Assembly (NCBI GenBank): GCA_036873755.1
Contig: JAVTVY010020585.1
Coordinates: 1-64,000, forward strand
DNA length: 64,000 nt
Direction: 5' to 3'
DNA from: Hanleya hanleyi
Taxonomy: Eukaryota; Mollusca; Polyplacophora; Lepidopleurida; Hanleyidae
Under the pieces are notes generated by a model that saw only the letters and a program-made list of their open reading frames with translations, did not search any database and had not been told where the DNA came from. How positions within the stretch are numbered: the stretch's first letter is position 1; each line of letters opens with the position of its first letter. Below are positions 22,101 to 37,100 of this stretch, in pieces. A program made the position numbers and the translations under genes.

Positions 22101-25100
22101 CAAGAGTCTAGTGGTGTATGAGTACCAGTGCCTTTATAGCTAGTCTAGTTAATCTAGTGTGGGGACTGTGCAAGAGTGTAGTGGTGTATGAGTACCAGTG
22201 CCTTTATAGCTAGTCTAGTTAATCTAGTGTGGGGACTCTGCAAGAGTGTAGTGGTGTATGAGTACCAGTGCCTTTATAGCTAGTCTAGTTAATCTAGTGT
22301 GGGGACTGTGCAAGAGTGTAGTGGTGTATGAGTACCAGTGCCTTTATAGCTAGTCTAGTTAATCTAGTGTGGGGACTGTGCAAGAGTGTAGTGGTGTATG
22401 AGTACCAGTGCCTTATAGCTAGTCTAGTTAATCTAGTGTGGGGACTGTGCAAGAGTGTAGTGGTGTACGAGTACCAGTGCTTTTATAGCTAGTCTAGTTA
22501 ATCTAGTGTAGGGACTGTGCAAGTGTGTAGTGGTGTATGAGTACCAGCGCCTTATAGCTAGTCTAGTTAATCTAGTGTGGGGACTGTGCAAGAGTGTAGT
22601 GTGTATGAGTACCAGTGCCTTTACAGCTAGTCTAGTTAATCTAGTGTGGGGACTGTGCAAGGGTGTAGTGGTGTATGAGTACCAGTGCCTTTATAGCTAG
22701 TCTAGTTAATCTAGTGTGGGGACTGTGCAAGAGTGTAGTGGTGTATGAGTACCAGTGCCTTTTTAGCTAGTCTAGTTAATCTAATGTGGGGACTGTGCAG
22801 GAGTGAAGTTGTGTATGAGTACCAGTGCCTTGATAGCTAGTCTAGTTAATCTAAGGTGGGGACTGTGCAAGAGTCTAGTGGTGTATGAGTACCAGTGCCT
22901 TTATAGCTAGCCTAGTTAATCTAGTGTAGGGACAATGCAAGCGTGTAGTGGTGTATGAGTACCCGTGCCTTTATAGCTAGTCTAGTTAATCTAATGCGGG
23001 GACTGTGCAAGAGCGTAGTGGTGTATGAGTACCAGTGCCTTTATAGCTAGTCTAGTTAATCTAGTGTGGGGACTGTGCAAGAGTGTAGTGGTGTATGAGT
23101 ACCAGTGCCTTTATAGCTAGTCTAGTTAATCTAATGTGGGGACTGTGCCAGAGTGTAGTGGTGTATGAGTACCAGTGCCTTTATAGCTAGTCTAGTTAAT
23201 CTAGTGTGGGGACTGTGCAAGAGTGTAGTGGTGTATGAGTACCAGTGCTTTTATAGCTAGTCTAGTTAATCTAATGTGGGAACTGTGCCAGAGTGTAGTG
23301 GTGTATGAGTACCAGTGCCTTTATAGCTAATCTAGTTAATCTAATGTGGGGACTGTGCAAGAGTGTAGTGGTGTATGAGTACCAGTGCCTTTATAGCTAG
23401 TCTAGTTAATCTAGTGTGGGGACTGTGCAAGAGTGTAGTGGTGTATGAGTACCAGTGCCTTATAGCTAGTCTAGTTAATCTAGTGTGGGGACTGTGCAAG
23501 AGTGTAGTGGTGTATGAGTACCAGTGCCTTTATAGCTAGTCTAATTAATCTAGTGTGGGGACTGTGGAAGAGTGCAGTGGTGTATGAGTACCAGTGCCTT
23601 TATAGCTAGTCTAGTTAATCTAGTGTGGGGACTGTGCAAGAGTGTAGTGGTGTATGAGTACTAGTGTCTATAGCTAGTCTAGTTAATCTTGTGTGGGGAC
23701 TGTGCAAGAGTGTTGTGGTGTATGAGTACCAATGCCTTTATAGCTAGTCTAGTTAATCTAGTGTGGGGACTGTGCAAGAGTGTAGTGGTGTATGAGTACC
23801 AGTGCCTTTATAGCTAGTCTAGTTAATCTAGTGTGTGGACTGTGCAAGAGTGTAGTGGTGTATGATTACCAGTGCCTTTATAGCTAGTCTAGTTAATCTA
23901 GGGTGGGTACTGTGCAAGAGTCTAGTGGTGTATGAATACCAGTGCCTTTCAAGCTAGTCTAATACACACTTCCAGTTAACTTGCTTCTGACCATACGAAT
24001 AAGAGTAATACTAAGAGTAATTTATCTGTATTCTGCCAAACAAAGATAAACAGATCTACCATCAATATGTATAGTAACAGCAAGAAACCCATTAATTTGA
24101 AGAATAGACTGGTTCTGCGGCTTACAAATTCTTTACCAGAACAGGTTCAGATCTTAACAGGGCAATAACTAACCAGTTCTATATCTGTAACTTCTCCAGT
24201 GTAGAGCACCTGAACTCCTTGATATTTTCGTTGTGAAATGACATGTTTTACGGGAATATTCCATTTCATGTAAGTTTTGTTTAATTTTGCGCTAACCAAC
24301 CATAGGGTGTAGCCATTAGATACACAAGGTTTGAAGTGAAATTATGCAAGAGTTGAATGAGAATGACGTCCATATTGAGTGGAAGTAACATGGTGTTGTA
24401 ATGAAGACCATGCAACGCTACCAATGATGTCGCCTCTTGTTACATCGCATGGAACAACAACATCATTCTCCATGAAGCTTCGCTTTCATGTACAAATGAT
24501 GGCGACGTGTGACGGTCACAGAAAGGCGAAGAAAACTCATCCCAACTGATGACATCAAATGGATTATTCACGTGAAACCCCATATTTCACGCCAGAATTT
24601 TTATACTGCAAATTCCTGTAGAAAAATTACAATGCTGAGATTTCTCCATTAATGGTTGACAACTTACCCGGTTTTGTCCTTCTTCTGTCTCTTTGTAGGA
24701 GGCCCCTCCTCCTTCTCGAGGAATTCTAACTTTCCTTTTTGTCCTGTAAAACCCATGCCATAAAGTTACATCTTATTGCCTCAACTATTTAAATGTACAT
24801 GCATCAGCAAAATGAAATCAGGAAATAAAATAAATGCATGATTTAAATAGGAATTCATATTTGAACCTGGATGAATGCTGAAATGATGTTATGTTATGGG
24901 ACTGAATAATAAAATTGCCCTATACAGTTTTGATGAGCTGTGCCCACGGCACTGACATGGACAGACATGCAAGCACACAGTACTAGTCCTCGTGTAATGG
25001 TCAAATTATAATGTTTGTTCCTATCGACATTTCCTCACCACTTTTACAGTGATGTCAATATCTTATAACATGGTGAAATGCAAAGGTTCTAATTTTTGGT

Positions 25101-28100
25101 CATATTTTTGATTGAATGGATGGTGAAAGATGAATTCGTTTTGCAACAAGCGCTGGACGAGAGCAAAGACCTCCATCGAGGCAATAGTGAGTGAGTGTAG
25201 CCATGGTAGCCATCAATTTTTTTTATCATCACCTTTCAAAATGATGGCCACCTCTGAAGAGTGATGAGCAATGAGTGTAAATTTAGGTCATCACCCTTGA
25301 TATGTGATGTCCATCACCATTTAAAGGTGATGGTATGAACTGATTACATTTTAAAGGTGATGTTCAGGTCTGATCACCATTCAAGGATATTTCTGGCTGT
25401 GCACCCCCTCCCTCCCCCGCCTCTCTCTGAGAGGACCACCCACCTCGCCCCCCAAATCAAAACAGTTAGCAGCAGAAATGAGTCCTGGTGTGTCTTATAC
25501 TAACATGCCCGTGATTTTGTGTTATATATTTCCTGCAAATCAACAGTTCATATCCTGTATGAGTATAACATCATTGACAGAATCCTTTACAAAACATATC
25601 ATTGGCTGCACCCAATTATACTGACAGTTCGTTCTGATCTCTCTCGTGTGACTCTTATTAATACAGACAATGATAACATATAAGATGAGAAATCTGTGCT
25701 GAAACAATTAAACAAGTCTATATCAAACTGCCATGCCTGTCGTGCACATTGCGATACCGATCAGCCTTTACCGTTATGACATGTATGATTCACATCTAGT
25801 TGCACCTAAATTAAAATCTTAATTAAAATCTAGTTGCACCTAAAATCGGTTGTGAGTATTACAATGGGCTAGCATAACTAAGACAGTAAGTGCAACTCCA
25901 TGGATTGAAGGGTCATGGTTTTCAATTCCCACAGATGGCTAAATTATTATTCCTCTCAAAAAATATTTCAATATGTAAGAACCGCTTGGGACTAAGCTAA
26001 ACTTTAAACCATATTCCATGTCATTTCTGTATGTTAAACAATATAATTCAGCGAAAGTTGGTGAGTTGTTGCCTTTACTTCTGAAATGTCATAGTTGTGT
26101 TGGATGTTATGATGCATGATCTGTAAATCCATACCAAGGATTATTCATTAATAATTATAATGCGTTACTACTTCTTGCCAATTTTTAAATTATCTAGATT
26201 GGATAGATAAAATGATTATCGGGTACTAGAACTAGTCAACTTATTTTTCCAGGATGTGAAATTCAAAAGTGACCAAAATTCACGTCCTGGAACCATGGCA
26301 AGGACCATTGAAGTGCATGCCAATGAGGGTGAATGATTGTTCAAAATTGTCGACAAAACTTAGGCGGGAACCATGGCAAGCCCTATTGGAAACCACACGA
26401 GCCAGGGTTCCCCATATGACAATTCTGCAATGGCAGGAGATTTCACATTGCATTCCTAGACTTCCGAAGAAAATCAAGCCCCAATAGACAATTTGAAGGA
26501 GAATGGTGATCAGTCAATGATCGTCTATTCCGAAACATGCATCACTTATGTCCCTTGATTTTGGCACTGTCATCACTAAATATGATGTCATCTAGGTTCA
26601 GTATCTGGAACCCATATGCATGACATGTCGTCGAATGCGATAGTGTCTGTCTCAGCAATTTTATCCAGGAGAGATGGTCTAATTGATCATGAATAAAGAT
26701 GGCTGTATACTTAAAATAACATGTTAGATAAAACTAGAATTGATCAATTTTCTATCAAAGATGGCTGCACAAGATCAAGTAGAACCTAAAGTTAGATTCC
26801 TTTTTGAGATGGAGACTTTCCATGTTAATTCATAGAATTTCGTTATATTGTTCTGAGTGAGGTTGGATAAGTCCAAACACAAGGAGAGCGCCAGATAGAG
26901 TTGTCCACCAAAGGGAGGTAATTTGAAGCTACAATATTAATCGAATCAGAATTAGCTCCCCTCAACCTAATTGGAATGCAAGTATTATCATCCCTTCCAG
27001 TCCATCTGTAATGAACCGACCCACAACGGTGCTGATTTTCAACCCAGACATCCCCATCTCAGAAAAGGATCTTCCTTCCGACGAGTTTTACTTGATCTTG
27101 GGTGATCATCTTTGGCAGAAATATTGATCAATGAAAGTTTGACCTGACATGCAAGTATCAACGAGTATGGCGTATCACGTTGGGCACACCGGTTGTCGTC
27201 AGATCACCGAAGCTAAGCAACAGTGAGCTCGGTCAATACTTGGATGGGTGACCGGGTGCTGTACTGGCTGGGCTGATCAGTGCCCAGGATAATAGGAAGT
27301 GTGGACACTCTCGTGTTCTGGCATATGTAGGCACCAACGTGATATGACAAAAGAAATGTTGAAAACGACGTTATATCCTACCCACTCACTCACTCACTCA
27401 CTCAGAGTACAACAGTTCTTTATTTCATGATAAATCAGACAAGCCATCCCAGATATATTTGCTGGGACAGACAGTATGTTCTGTCATGCCCATGTCAATT
27501 ATCTTGTGATGATGTAATGCCATGCTATAATTTGTCGTTGGGTCAAATTTATCTCCTGATCTTTTGGACACCATATGGCATGAATAATATGTGAATACAT
27601 GTAGTAATAAGGTCGTGAGCCAAGATGACATCATGCAGAGGAAGTAATTGAGTAACTATCTTCTCTTGCAAATGTTGCGCTGCTTACAGTCTTTAAATTG
27701 TGTTTAACAATACGAAAATTCCTTTCATTGCATTTCACCATTAATGAATATGATAGTCCTTTAAGTTATTATTGATCAAAACACGTGCAAGACACAAAAA
27801 GAGCATTCCCACAAATATAAGACAAAGTTCTTTGGAAGAGAGAGGGATTGATGTGGAATGAAGTATCAGATAGAGGAATATCTTCTGTGAAAATGTCCCA
27901 CATTTATGTTACAAGATGCATAGCATATGACAGCATAGTAGGCCCATGATTATACAGGAGTGTCTCCATGTTTTTAAAGAAGATCTGACAGATTTTGCAT
28001 TGCCAAGCATCCAAGGACAGCATGCAGCCCTAGGAGATGCAGGGAAAAGACGGTTTGGTACGTAGAAAACGCCCCCCCCCCCCTCCCCCTCCGCCCCCCC

Positions 28101-31100
28101 AACCATGAACATGACTATTAAAGCAAGTTTATATATGGAAATTATTTTCAAAGAAATAATTATATATTCCAAACCTTTTCTGTATTTTTTTACGGCATCT
28201 ATCATATCTTTCTTTTCTTTCTGTCTTTTCTGAAGGACATCTCTTTGGACCTGAAAGGAGTCACAAGGTTGCTATGTAGTATTCTAACACCACAAGAATA
28301 TTGACATCATTATAAGATATCAAATAAGCAATCAGAGATCAATGTACTATAGCATACATTGATGTCGGCGATAAAGGACCATACCTCTCTGGAAAATCAC
28401 CAAAAGGGGTAACAAATCTGCAAGGTACTAAGCCTCTTCCATGTAAGTGTTGAAGTTGTTTATCAATAATAACCGAGCTATGGACATGACAGTGCACATC
28501 TATAAGGTGCTGAGCATCTTCTATGTAAGTGTGGAAGTTGTTTATCAATAATAACCGAGATATGGACATGACAGTGCACATCTACAAGGTGCTGAGCATC
28601 TTCCATGTAAGTGTTGAAGTTGTTTATCAATAATAACCGAGATATGCACATGACAGTGCACATCTACAAAGTGCTGAGCATCTTCTTTGTAAGTTTCAAA
28701 GTTGGTCATCAAATGCTAGCCGAGATATTGTGTGGATAAGTTTGGTCATACGGATGGATGGAAGGACAAACTGATTCCTATATTTCCCCATCATCTCTAT
28801 TTTAGAAGAGGGGGGGGGGGGCATAATTATAATAAGTGGGTTTATGGTTACAAATTAGTGGCTGTCATCAGCACATGAGACAATGCTTATGGCTGATTAA
28901 TTCAGGAAAGGTAACTTCATATCCCTGAAGCATTATCTTTCGCATGAATGGCAACCTCACGAGTGTAAGCATAAACTGGATTAACTAAACAGTGTTTTTT
29001 TCCAACCAAGACCTGGTGATTTTTTTCTGACTGAATATACCTATTTCATCATGTTCATAGGGATATTATGTTCATACTGTGTAGGCTGCTAATTTATACA
29101 CTACTCCTATAACTGATGCAGTACCATAGATGGATGATAGTACCACAGACTGCTGTCAGTCATGCTAGTACCACAGCAGTTTATCTTTCAACATCATGCA
29201 TACAACACTGTCATTAGTCCATACCTTTTTCCCATATTTTCTCAACTCCCTCATCTTTTTAGCCTTTTCTGATCTGTCAATAGCTGTCTGTTTTGAAAGC
29301 AGCTTCTCTCGAACCTGCACAAGAGGAAAATAAAATGTAAACAAGGACATCAAACAATCTTCCACAAGTTTTTATTTGATACCAGCAATGCATCTGTTAC
29401 AATCGCTGAGAAAAATAATTTTCTGCTGAGCCTGAAGCACTCGCTTCCACCCCCTAACATGCCCACCCCATCCGACCTTGACTGAACATAAATCTTCTTA
29501 TTATACTAATGATTAACCAGTGCACACATAGAATTCCTTTCTGAAAGTACAACCTCAAGGGTTTCAGTTTCCAATTTCAGAAACTCGCTTTTTGGAAACG
29601 GTCACGTTACAGTCTCCAAGCCAGTTTTTCGGAAAGGGTGATTGCCTTTTCAAGCAGTGTATGTAGTTGCTCAGGATTACAATTTCGAGGTGAACAAACT
29701 TAATGAAGTGAATGGTAAAAATTCCAGGCAAAATGTTAATACAGTGATTGAATTATTAGAGTATTTATGGTAACATCACCAACTACCCATATACCACATA
29801 AACCTGATACATACAATTCCATTTCTCTCTATCCCTGGTACTCTGTTCTAGAACATCCCCCACTTAGATTGATGCATCTCATCATCACCATAACAATAAA
29901 GGTCATAAAGTTAAACATACGGTGATCCCTCTAATAATTCAATCCCGCTATCAAAATTCAATTATCACCCCCCAATTTTGGGACAAAAATCAATGAATGG
30001 TTCTAATGAATCTGGTCACCCACTGAAATCATTGAAATAACAAAGAAATAATGGATTATAAGAATCACTTTAAAATACTTTATCAACTTCCTGTTCTAAT
30101 AAATTTGGTCACCCCCAAACTTTATGGTAGGAAATTTCACTTCCTGTGATTGAATTATTAATGGGATTATCGTAAACATAGGTGATATTGCTAATCATGA
30201 TATTAAACAGAGGATGTACCCTTTTCATATGATCATCTGACTTGGCCATTTGAGCAAAATAGTCCTCTGGTCTCTTTGTCAGCACGCCGAGTTTGTGCAA
30301 CTTTGGTATGGCCTCTAGAACTGTGGCTTGGGCCTGTCTGTAACTGTACACAAAAACAGTACAATATGCTGTACATCAGAGAGCAGAAATACAGTAAAAC
30401 CTGTGTATACTGACCATGCTTGGGACCAGATTATAGTGTCAGTTTTGACAGGGTTCTGGTTGATCAAGATTCAAATACTCAAAATTCAAGTATTGGAACC
30501 ATGGGTAAAATCGGTATGTAGAGATTGGTCGGTGTACCCAGGTGTCGCTATTCACAGGTACCACTGTACATAGTCTGTAACTATGAAGATACTATCAGTT
30601 AACGAGAGATCCTGAAGGATCTTGGCGCCCACCATTGTCCGATAATTGTAAGCTAATGACAAGAGGATATTTTTGTCAATTGTTACTAAGAACAAACGAT
30701 TGATTTGTAATTTTGTTTACAGAATTTCGAATCTGATCGACAAAGGGACATCTGGAAAACAACACGATATCATCTTTCTAAGTTTAAGGAGTTTCAAGAT
30801 TTCTAGAAACTGTACTTATGTCGGTTGTTATAGTACAAGAGAAAAGTTAGTCTAAAAGTGAATGTCCGGAGGATCTTTCGTCTTCTTTTCGTAGGTTTGT
30901 TTTGCACGTGTCATCACTGGGTACTGGAAGCGAAGACAAATCTCCTCGACCTTTTGGCATGAGCTATGAAACATACTTAAGATTTTATAATTCGGAACGA
31001 ATTCTGTTCCGTTTTACTGGGCTAGTTTGAGATATCTCTTTTAAGATACCATGCTCGAAAACAGTAAGATGGTACAATACTTAATACTGAAGGGATCCGC

Positions 31101-34100
31101 GCAGTAATGTTGAAACTTTGAAAGTGTCTGAATCCTGATGAAATACGCAGAAATCTACAGTTGTCGAGTTGTAACGTTGTGTCACAAGAGTGACTTCCCT
31201 TCATGTAGCCGACCGGTCGGCAGACGAAACATTGGGGCAGTCCACTGGACTAAAGAAAACTGATTTAAAATTTGAAGAAATACATTTTAATTCCGAATTA
31301 TTGGAACCTCTTGATATGGAAGGTGAAGGTATGGATATTCTCTATAGTCACTTTTTAGAATATGTCCCAACGTTTGATCTGCCGACTCGTGTGAAGCAAC
31401 GTCACAACTCAGGAATGCCGTATTAATTTGGAGCGTAACTTGGATTTTCGAATCGGACCAAAAATGGTATTTTGGACAACTAGGCCCCATGTAGGACCTG
31501 TGTACAAAATTTCAGAAAGATCCATGAAGTAGTTCCTGAGAATTCACGATACCTATGTTTCAAGGGGAAATCCAAATGGGCACCTGGTGGCCTAATTGGA
31601 TTTTCGAATCGGACGAGGAAAGGGTATTTTGCACAACTAGACCCCAAGGGGAACCTATGTACCAAATTTGAGAAAGATCCATGCAGTACTTTCTGAGAAA
31701 TCATGATAACAAAGTTGCATGGGGAGATCCAAGATGGCTGCCTGGTGGCCATATTGGATTTTCGAATCGGAAAGAAAGAGGTACCTTGCACAACTAGATC
31801 ACAAGGGGAACCTGTGTACCAAATTTGACAAAGATTCATGCAGTAGTTCCTGAGAAATCGCAATAACAAAGTTTCATGGGGAAATCCAACATGGCTGCTT
31901 TGTGGCCATATTGGATTTTCGAATCGGACCAAAAAAGGTATCTTACACAACTAGACCTCAAAGGGAACCTGTGTTCCAAATTTGAGAAAGATCCATGTAG
32001 TAGTTCCTGAGAAATAGCGATAAAAAGGTTTCACGGAGAAATCCAAGATGGCTGCCTGGTGGCCATATTGGATTTTCGAATCAGACCAGAAAAAGTATGT
32101 TGCACAACTAGACCCCAAGGGGAACCTGTGTACCGAATTTGAGGAAGATTCATGGAGTAGTTCCCAAGAAAAAGCAATAACAAGGTTTCATGGGGAAATC
32201 CAAGATGGCCGCCTTGTGGCCATATTTGGATTTTCGAATCGGACCAGAAAAGGTATCTTGTACAACTAGACCCCAAGGAAAACCTGTGAACCAAATTTGA
32301 GAAAGATCCATGCAGTAGTTCCCGAGAAATCGCGATAACAAGGTTTCATGGGGAAATCCAAGATGGCCGCCTTGTGACCATATTGCATTTTCGAATCGGA
32401 CCAGAAAAGGTATCTTGCACAACTAGACCGCAAGGGGAACCTGTGTACCAAATTTGAGAAAGATCCATGCAATACTTTCTGAGAAATGACAATAAGGTTT
32501 CATGGGGAAATCCAAGATGACCGCCTTGTGACCATATGGATTTTCGAATCGAACCAGAAAAGGTATCGTGCACAACTAAACCCCAAGGGGAACCTGTGTA
32601 CCGAATTTGAGAAAGATCCAGGCAATACTTTCTGAGAAATCACGATAACAAAGTTTCATGGGGAAATCTAAGATGGCCGCCTGGTGGTCATATTGGATTT
32701 TCGATTCGGACCGAAAAAGGTATCTTGCACAACTAGACCCTAAGGGGAACCTGTGTACCAAATTTGAGAAAGATCCATGCAATAATTCCTGAGAAATGAC
32801 AATAACAAAGTTTCATGGGGGAAATCCAAGATGGCTGCCTGGTGGCCATATTGGATTTTTGATCGGACCAGAAAAGGTATGACCGAATCTTGCACAACTA
32901 GATCCCAAGGGGAACATGTGTACCAAAGTTGAGAAAGATCCATGCAGTAAATCCTGAGAAATCGCGAAAACAAGGTTTCATTGGGAAATCCAAGATGGCC
33001 GTCTTGTGGCCATATTAGATTTTCGAATCGGACCAGAAAAGGTATCTTGCACAACTAGACCCCAAGGGGAACCTGTGTACCAAATTTGAGAAAGATCCAT
33101 GCAGTAATTTCCGAGAAATCGCGATAACAAGGTTTCATGTGGAAATCCAATATGGCTGCCTTGTGGCCATATTGGATTTTCGAATGGGACCAAAAAAGGT
33201 ATCTTGCACAACTAGACTCCAAGGGGAACCTGTGTACCAAATTTGAGAAAGATCCATGCTGTAGTTCCTGAGAAATCGCGATAACAAGGTTTCATGGGGA
33301 AATCCAAGATGGCCACCTTGTGCCCATATTGGATTCCGAATCGGACCGAAAAAGGTATCTTGCACAACTAGACCCACTGGGGAGCCTGTGTACCAAATTT
33401 GAGAAAGATCCATGCAGAACTTCCTGAGAAATCACGATAACAAAGCTTCATGGGGAAATCAAAGATGGCTGCCTGGTGGCCATATTGGATTTTCGAATCG
33501 GACCAGAAAAGGTATCTTGCACAAATAGACCCCAAGGGGAACCTGTGTACCAAATTTGAGAAAGGTCCATGCAGTAGTTCCTGAGAAATCGCGATAAGGT
33601 TTCATGGGGAAGTCCAACATGGCCGCCTTGTGGCCATATTGGATTTTCGAATCGGACCAGAAAAGGTATCTTGCACAACTAGACCCCAAGAGGAACCGGT
33701 GTACCAAATCTGAGAAAGATCCATGCAGCAGTTCCTGAGAAATCGCGATAAGGTTTCATGGGGAAATCCAAGATGGCTGCCTGGTGGCCATATTGCATTT
33801 TCGAATCGGACCAGAAAAGGTATCTTGCACAACTAGACCCCAAGGGGAACCTGTGTACCAAATTTGAGAAAGATCCATGCAGTAGTTCCTGAGAAATCGC
33901 GATAATGTTTTGTGGGGAAATCCAAGATGGCCGCCTTGTGGCCATATTGGATTTACGAATCGGACCAGAAAAGGTATCTTGCACAACTAGACCCCAAGAG
34001 GAACCTGTGTACCAAATCTGAGAAAGATCCATGCAGCAGTTCCTGAGAAATCGCGATAACAAGGTTTCATGGGAAATCCAAGATGGGCCGCCTGGTGGCC

Positions 34101-37100
34101 ATATTGGATTTTTGAATCGGACCAGAAAAGGTATCTTGCACAACTAGACCCCAAGGGGAACCTGTGTACCAAATTTGAGAAAGATCCATGCAGTAGTTCC
34201 TGAGAACAAGCGATAACAAGGCATGGGAAAATCCAAGATGGCCGCCTTGTGGCCATATTGGATTTTCGAATCGGACCAGAAACGGTATATTGCACAACTA
34301 GACCCCAAGGGGAACCTGTGTACCGAATTTGAGGAAGATTCATGGAGTAGTTCCCAAGAAAAAGCAATAACAAGGTTTCATGGGGAAATCCAACATGGCT
34401 GCCTGGTGGCCATATTGGATTTTCGAATCGGACCAGAAAAGGTATGATCTTGCACAAATAGACCCCAAGGGGAACCTGTGTACCAAATTTGCGAAAGGTC
34501 CATGCAGTAGTTCCTGAGAAATCGCGATAAGGTTTCATGGGGAAGTCCAAGATGGCCGCCTTGTGGCCATATTGGATTTTCGAATCGGACCAGAAAAGGT
34601 ATCTTGCACAACTAGACCCCAAGAGGAACCGGTGTACCAAATCTGAGAAAGATCCATGCAGCAGTTCCTGAGAAATCGCGATAAGGTTTCATGGGGAAAT
34701 CCAAGATGGCTGCCTGGTGGCCATATTGCATTTTCGAATCGGACCAGAAAAGGTATCTTGCACAACTAGACCCCAAGGGGAACCTGTGTACCAAATTTGA
34801 GAAAGATCCATGCAGTAGTTCCTGAGAAATCGCGATAACAATGTTTTGTGGGGAAATCCAAGATGGCCGCCTTGTGGCCATATTGGATTTACGAATCGGA
34901 CCAGAAAAGGTATCTTGCACAACTAGACCCCAAGAGGAACCTGTGTACCAAATCTGAGAAAGATCCATGCAGCAGTTCCTGAGAAATCGCGATAACAAGG
35001 TTTCATGGGAAATCCAAGATGGCTGCCTGGTGGCCATATTGGATTTTCGAATCGGACCAAAAAAGGTTTCTTGCACAACTAGACCCCAAGGGGAACCTGT
35101 GTACCAAATTTGAGAAAGATCCATGCAGTAGTTCCCGAGAAATCGCGATAACAAGGTTTCATGGGGAAATCCAAGATGGCAGCCTGGTGGCCATATTGGA
35201 TTTTCGAATCGGACCAAAAAAGGTTTCTTGCACAACTAGACCCCAAGGGGAACCTGTGTACCAAATTTGAGAAAGATCCATGCAGTAGTTCCTGAGAAAT
35301 CGCGATAACAAGAAATTGTTTACGGACGGACGACGGACCACGGACAAAAGGCGATTTGAACAGCCCACCATCTGGTGATGGTGGGCTAAAAATACCTGAG
35401 CTAGATTTGACCATCTCCATACAAGTCCATTTCTACTTAATCGCTAACTGCCATGACTGCCCTCTGATAATCAGAGCACCAATTGTTTTCAAATAAGAAC
35501 TGTATATTTATAATTAGACTCGGGACGTCATTGATGTTGAATCAATATAAACTTGAATTTAAGAAAAATGTAGAAATGGGTTACATATTTTTCGTGTTAC
35601 CACTATAAATCCTATTTATTGCATTATCATCCAGAATAGGTGTAACTATGGTAACGGACACCCTACATACAGTACAGCCACTTTTCAATTAACCAATTCT
35701 CTGTAGGCCATCTGCAGAAGACCTGAAGGCTATCTGACATCCCCTGTAGAATGTTGGAAAATCCCCTGCAGGGAATATTATGACCATCTAATTCAGATAC
35801 ATGACATTCTCTGGAAATCGTGTTTGAATGGTCTGTAAGAGATAAGATTATTGGTGCTTTCCAACCAGATCCTCAAAACTAGTAGATGTTCTGATAATTC
35901 ACACATGCATAGTACCCCCTTGAAAGATACCCTGTAGTGGGTGCTGTACAGCCTTCAGATCCTCTGCAGACAGCCTGCAGGGATTTATATGTTAAACATG
36001 GACAACAGCAGTCTTATGAATGTTAGAGTCAATGTTAGGTAGGTGTGAATACCATAACATGATTATTGATTTGATATAATTGCAAGAGATCATGAGAGGC
36101 CCTTTCTCTACACTCTTCGCTGTTTAAAAAGTGGACAACCTACCAGCTTAATGCTGTCTTAAAAGAGCTTGGTGCAGAATGCAGAGAAATACTTACAATT
36201 TTAATTCTCGTTGAAAGTCATTATGTACATCATCATCTCCTTCTATCTGGGTACCAGGTGGCGCTGGTGCTGGGTCATTTGTCATATCTAACCGTTCTAC
36301 CCAGTTATGGGTCAGACGGAACTCCTCCGTTTTCTGCTTGAGACCAGTCTGGAAGAATAATGCACAAAAATACAGGACAATGCAGGCCTTGCTTTTTGTC
36401 AAAAAATTTACAGGAATGCAAACAGATTCTCGCAATATAATTCTACAGGAACGCACAGAAATCCAAAGCTATCATTTCTATACAGATTAACATTCTACAA
36501 GAATGCACAGAAATCCAAAGCTATCATTTCTATACAGATTAACATTCTACAGGAATGCACAGAAATCCAAAGCTATCATTTTTATATGGATTAACATTCT
36601 ACAGGAATGCACAGAAATCCAAACTATCATTTCTATACAGATTAACATTCTACAGGAATGCACAGAAATCCAAAGCTATCATTTCTATACAGATTAACAT
36701 TCTACAGGAATGCACAGAAATCCAAAGCTATCATTTCTATACAGATTAACATTCTACAGGAATGCACAGAAATCAAAGCTATCGTTTCTATACAGATTAA
36801 CATTCTACAGGAATGCACAGAAATCCAAAGCTATCGTTTCTATACAGATTAACTTTCTACAGGAATGCACAGAAATCCAAAGCTATCGTTTCTATACAGA
36901 TTAACATTCCACAGGAATGCACAGAAATCCAAAGCTATCATTTCTATACAGATTAACATTCTACAGGAATGCACAGAAATCCAAAGCTATCATTTCTATA
37001 CGGATTAACATTCTACAGGAATGCACAGAAATCCAAAGCTATCATTTCTATACGGATTAACATTCTACAGGAATGCACAGAAATCCAAAGCTATCATTTC

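Noticed and set aside
18444..22660. Repeated 75-90-aa frames (LHSPHTRLTRLAIKALVL type) on the minus strand
   Set aside because: They arise where the 70-bp satellite units have lost bases and stay in frame. No start context, no domain, and position follows the array's higher-order repeats.
17181..23962. CRISPR-like array
   Set aside because: Units are contiguous 70-mers without unique spacers, and the setting is an animal intron.
27195..27265. Functional 5S rRNA gene
   Set aside because: Only the internal promoter part resembles 5S rRNA, the 5' and 3' stems do not pair, and the sequence runs into a SINE tail.
28478..28663. Small minus-strand frames CTVMCISRLLLINNFNTYME
   Set aside because: They come from the 82-bp tandem repeat in EBP2 intron 5.
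31480..35420. Dozens of overlapping frames (CKIPFLVRFENPIWPPGSH type)
   Set aside because: The 157-bp unit read in successive frames. No selection for coding is visible and the unit is part of a non-coding element.
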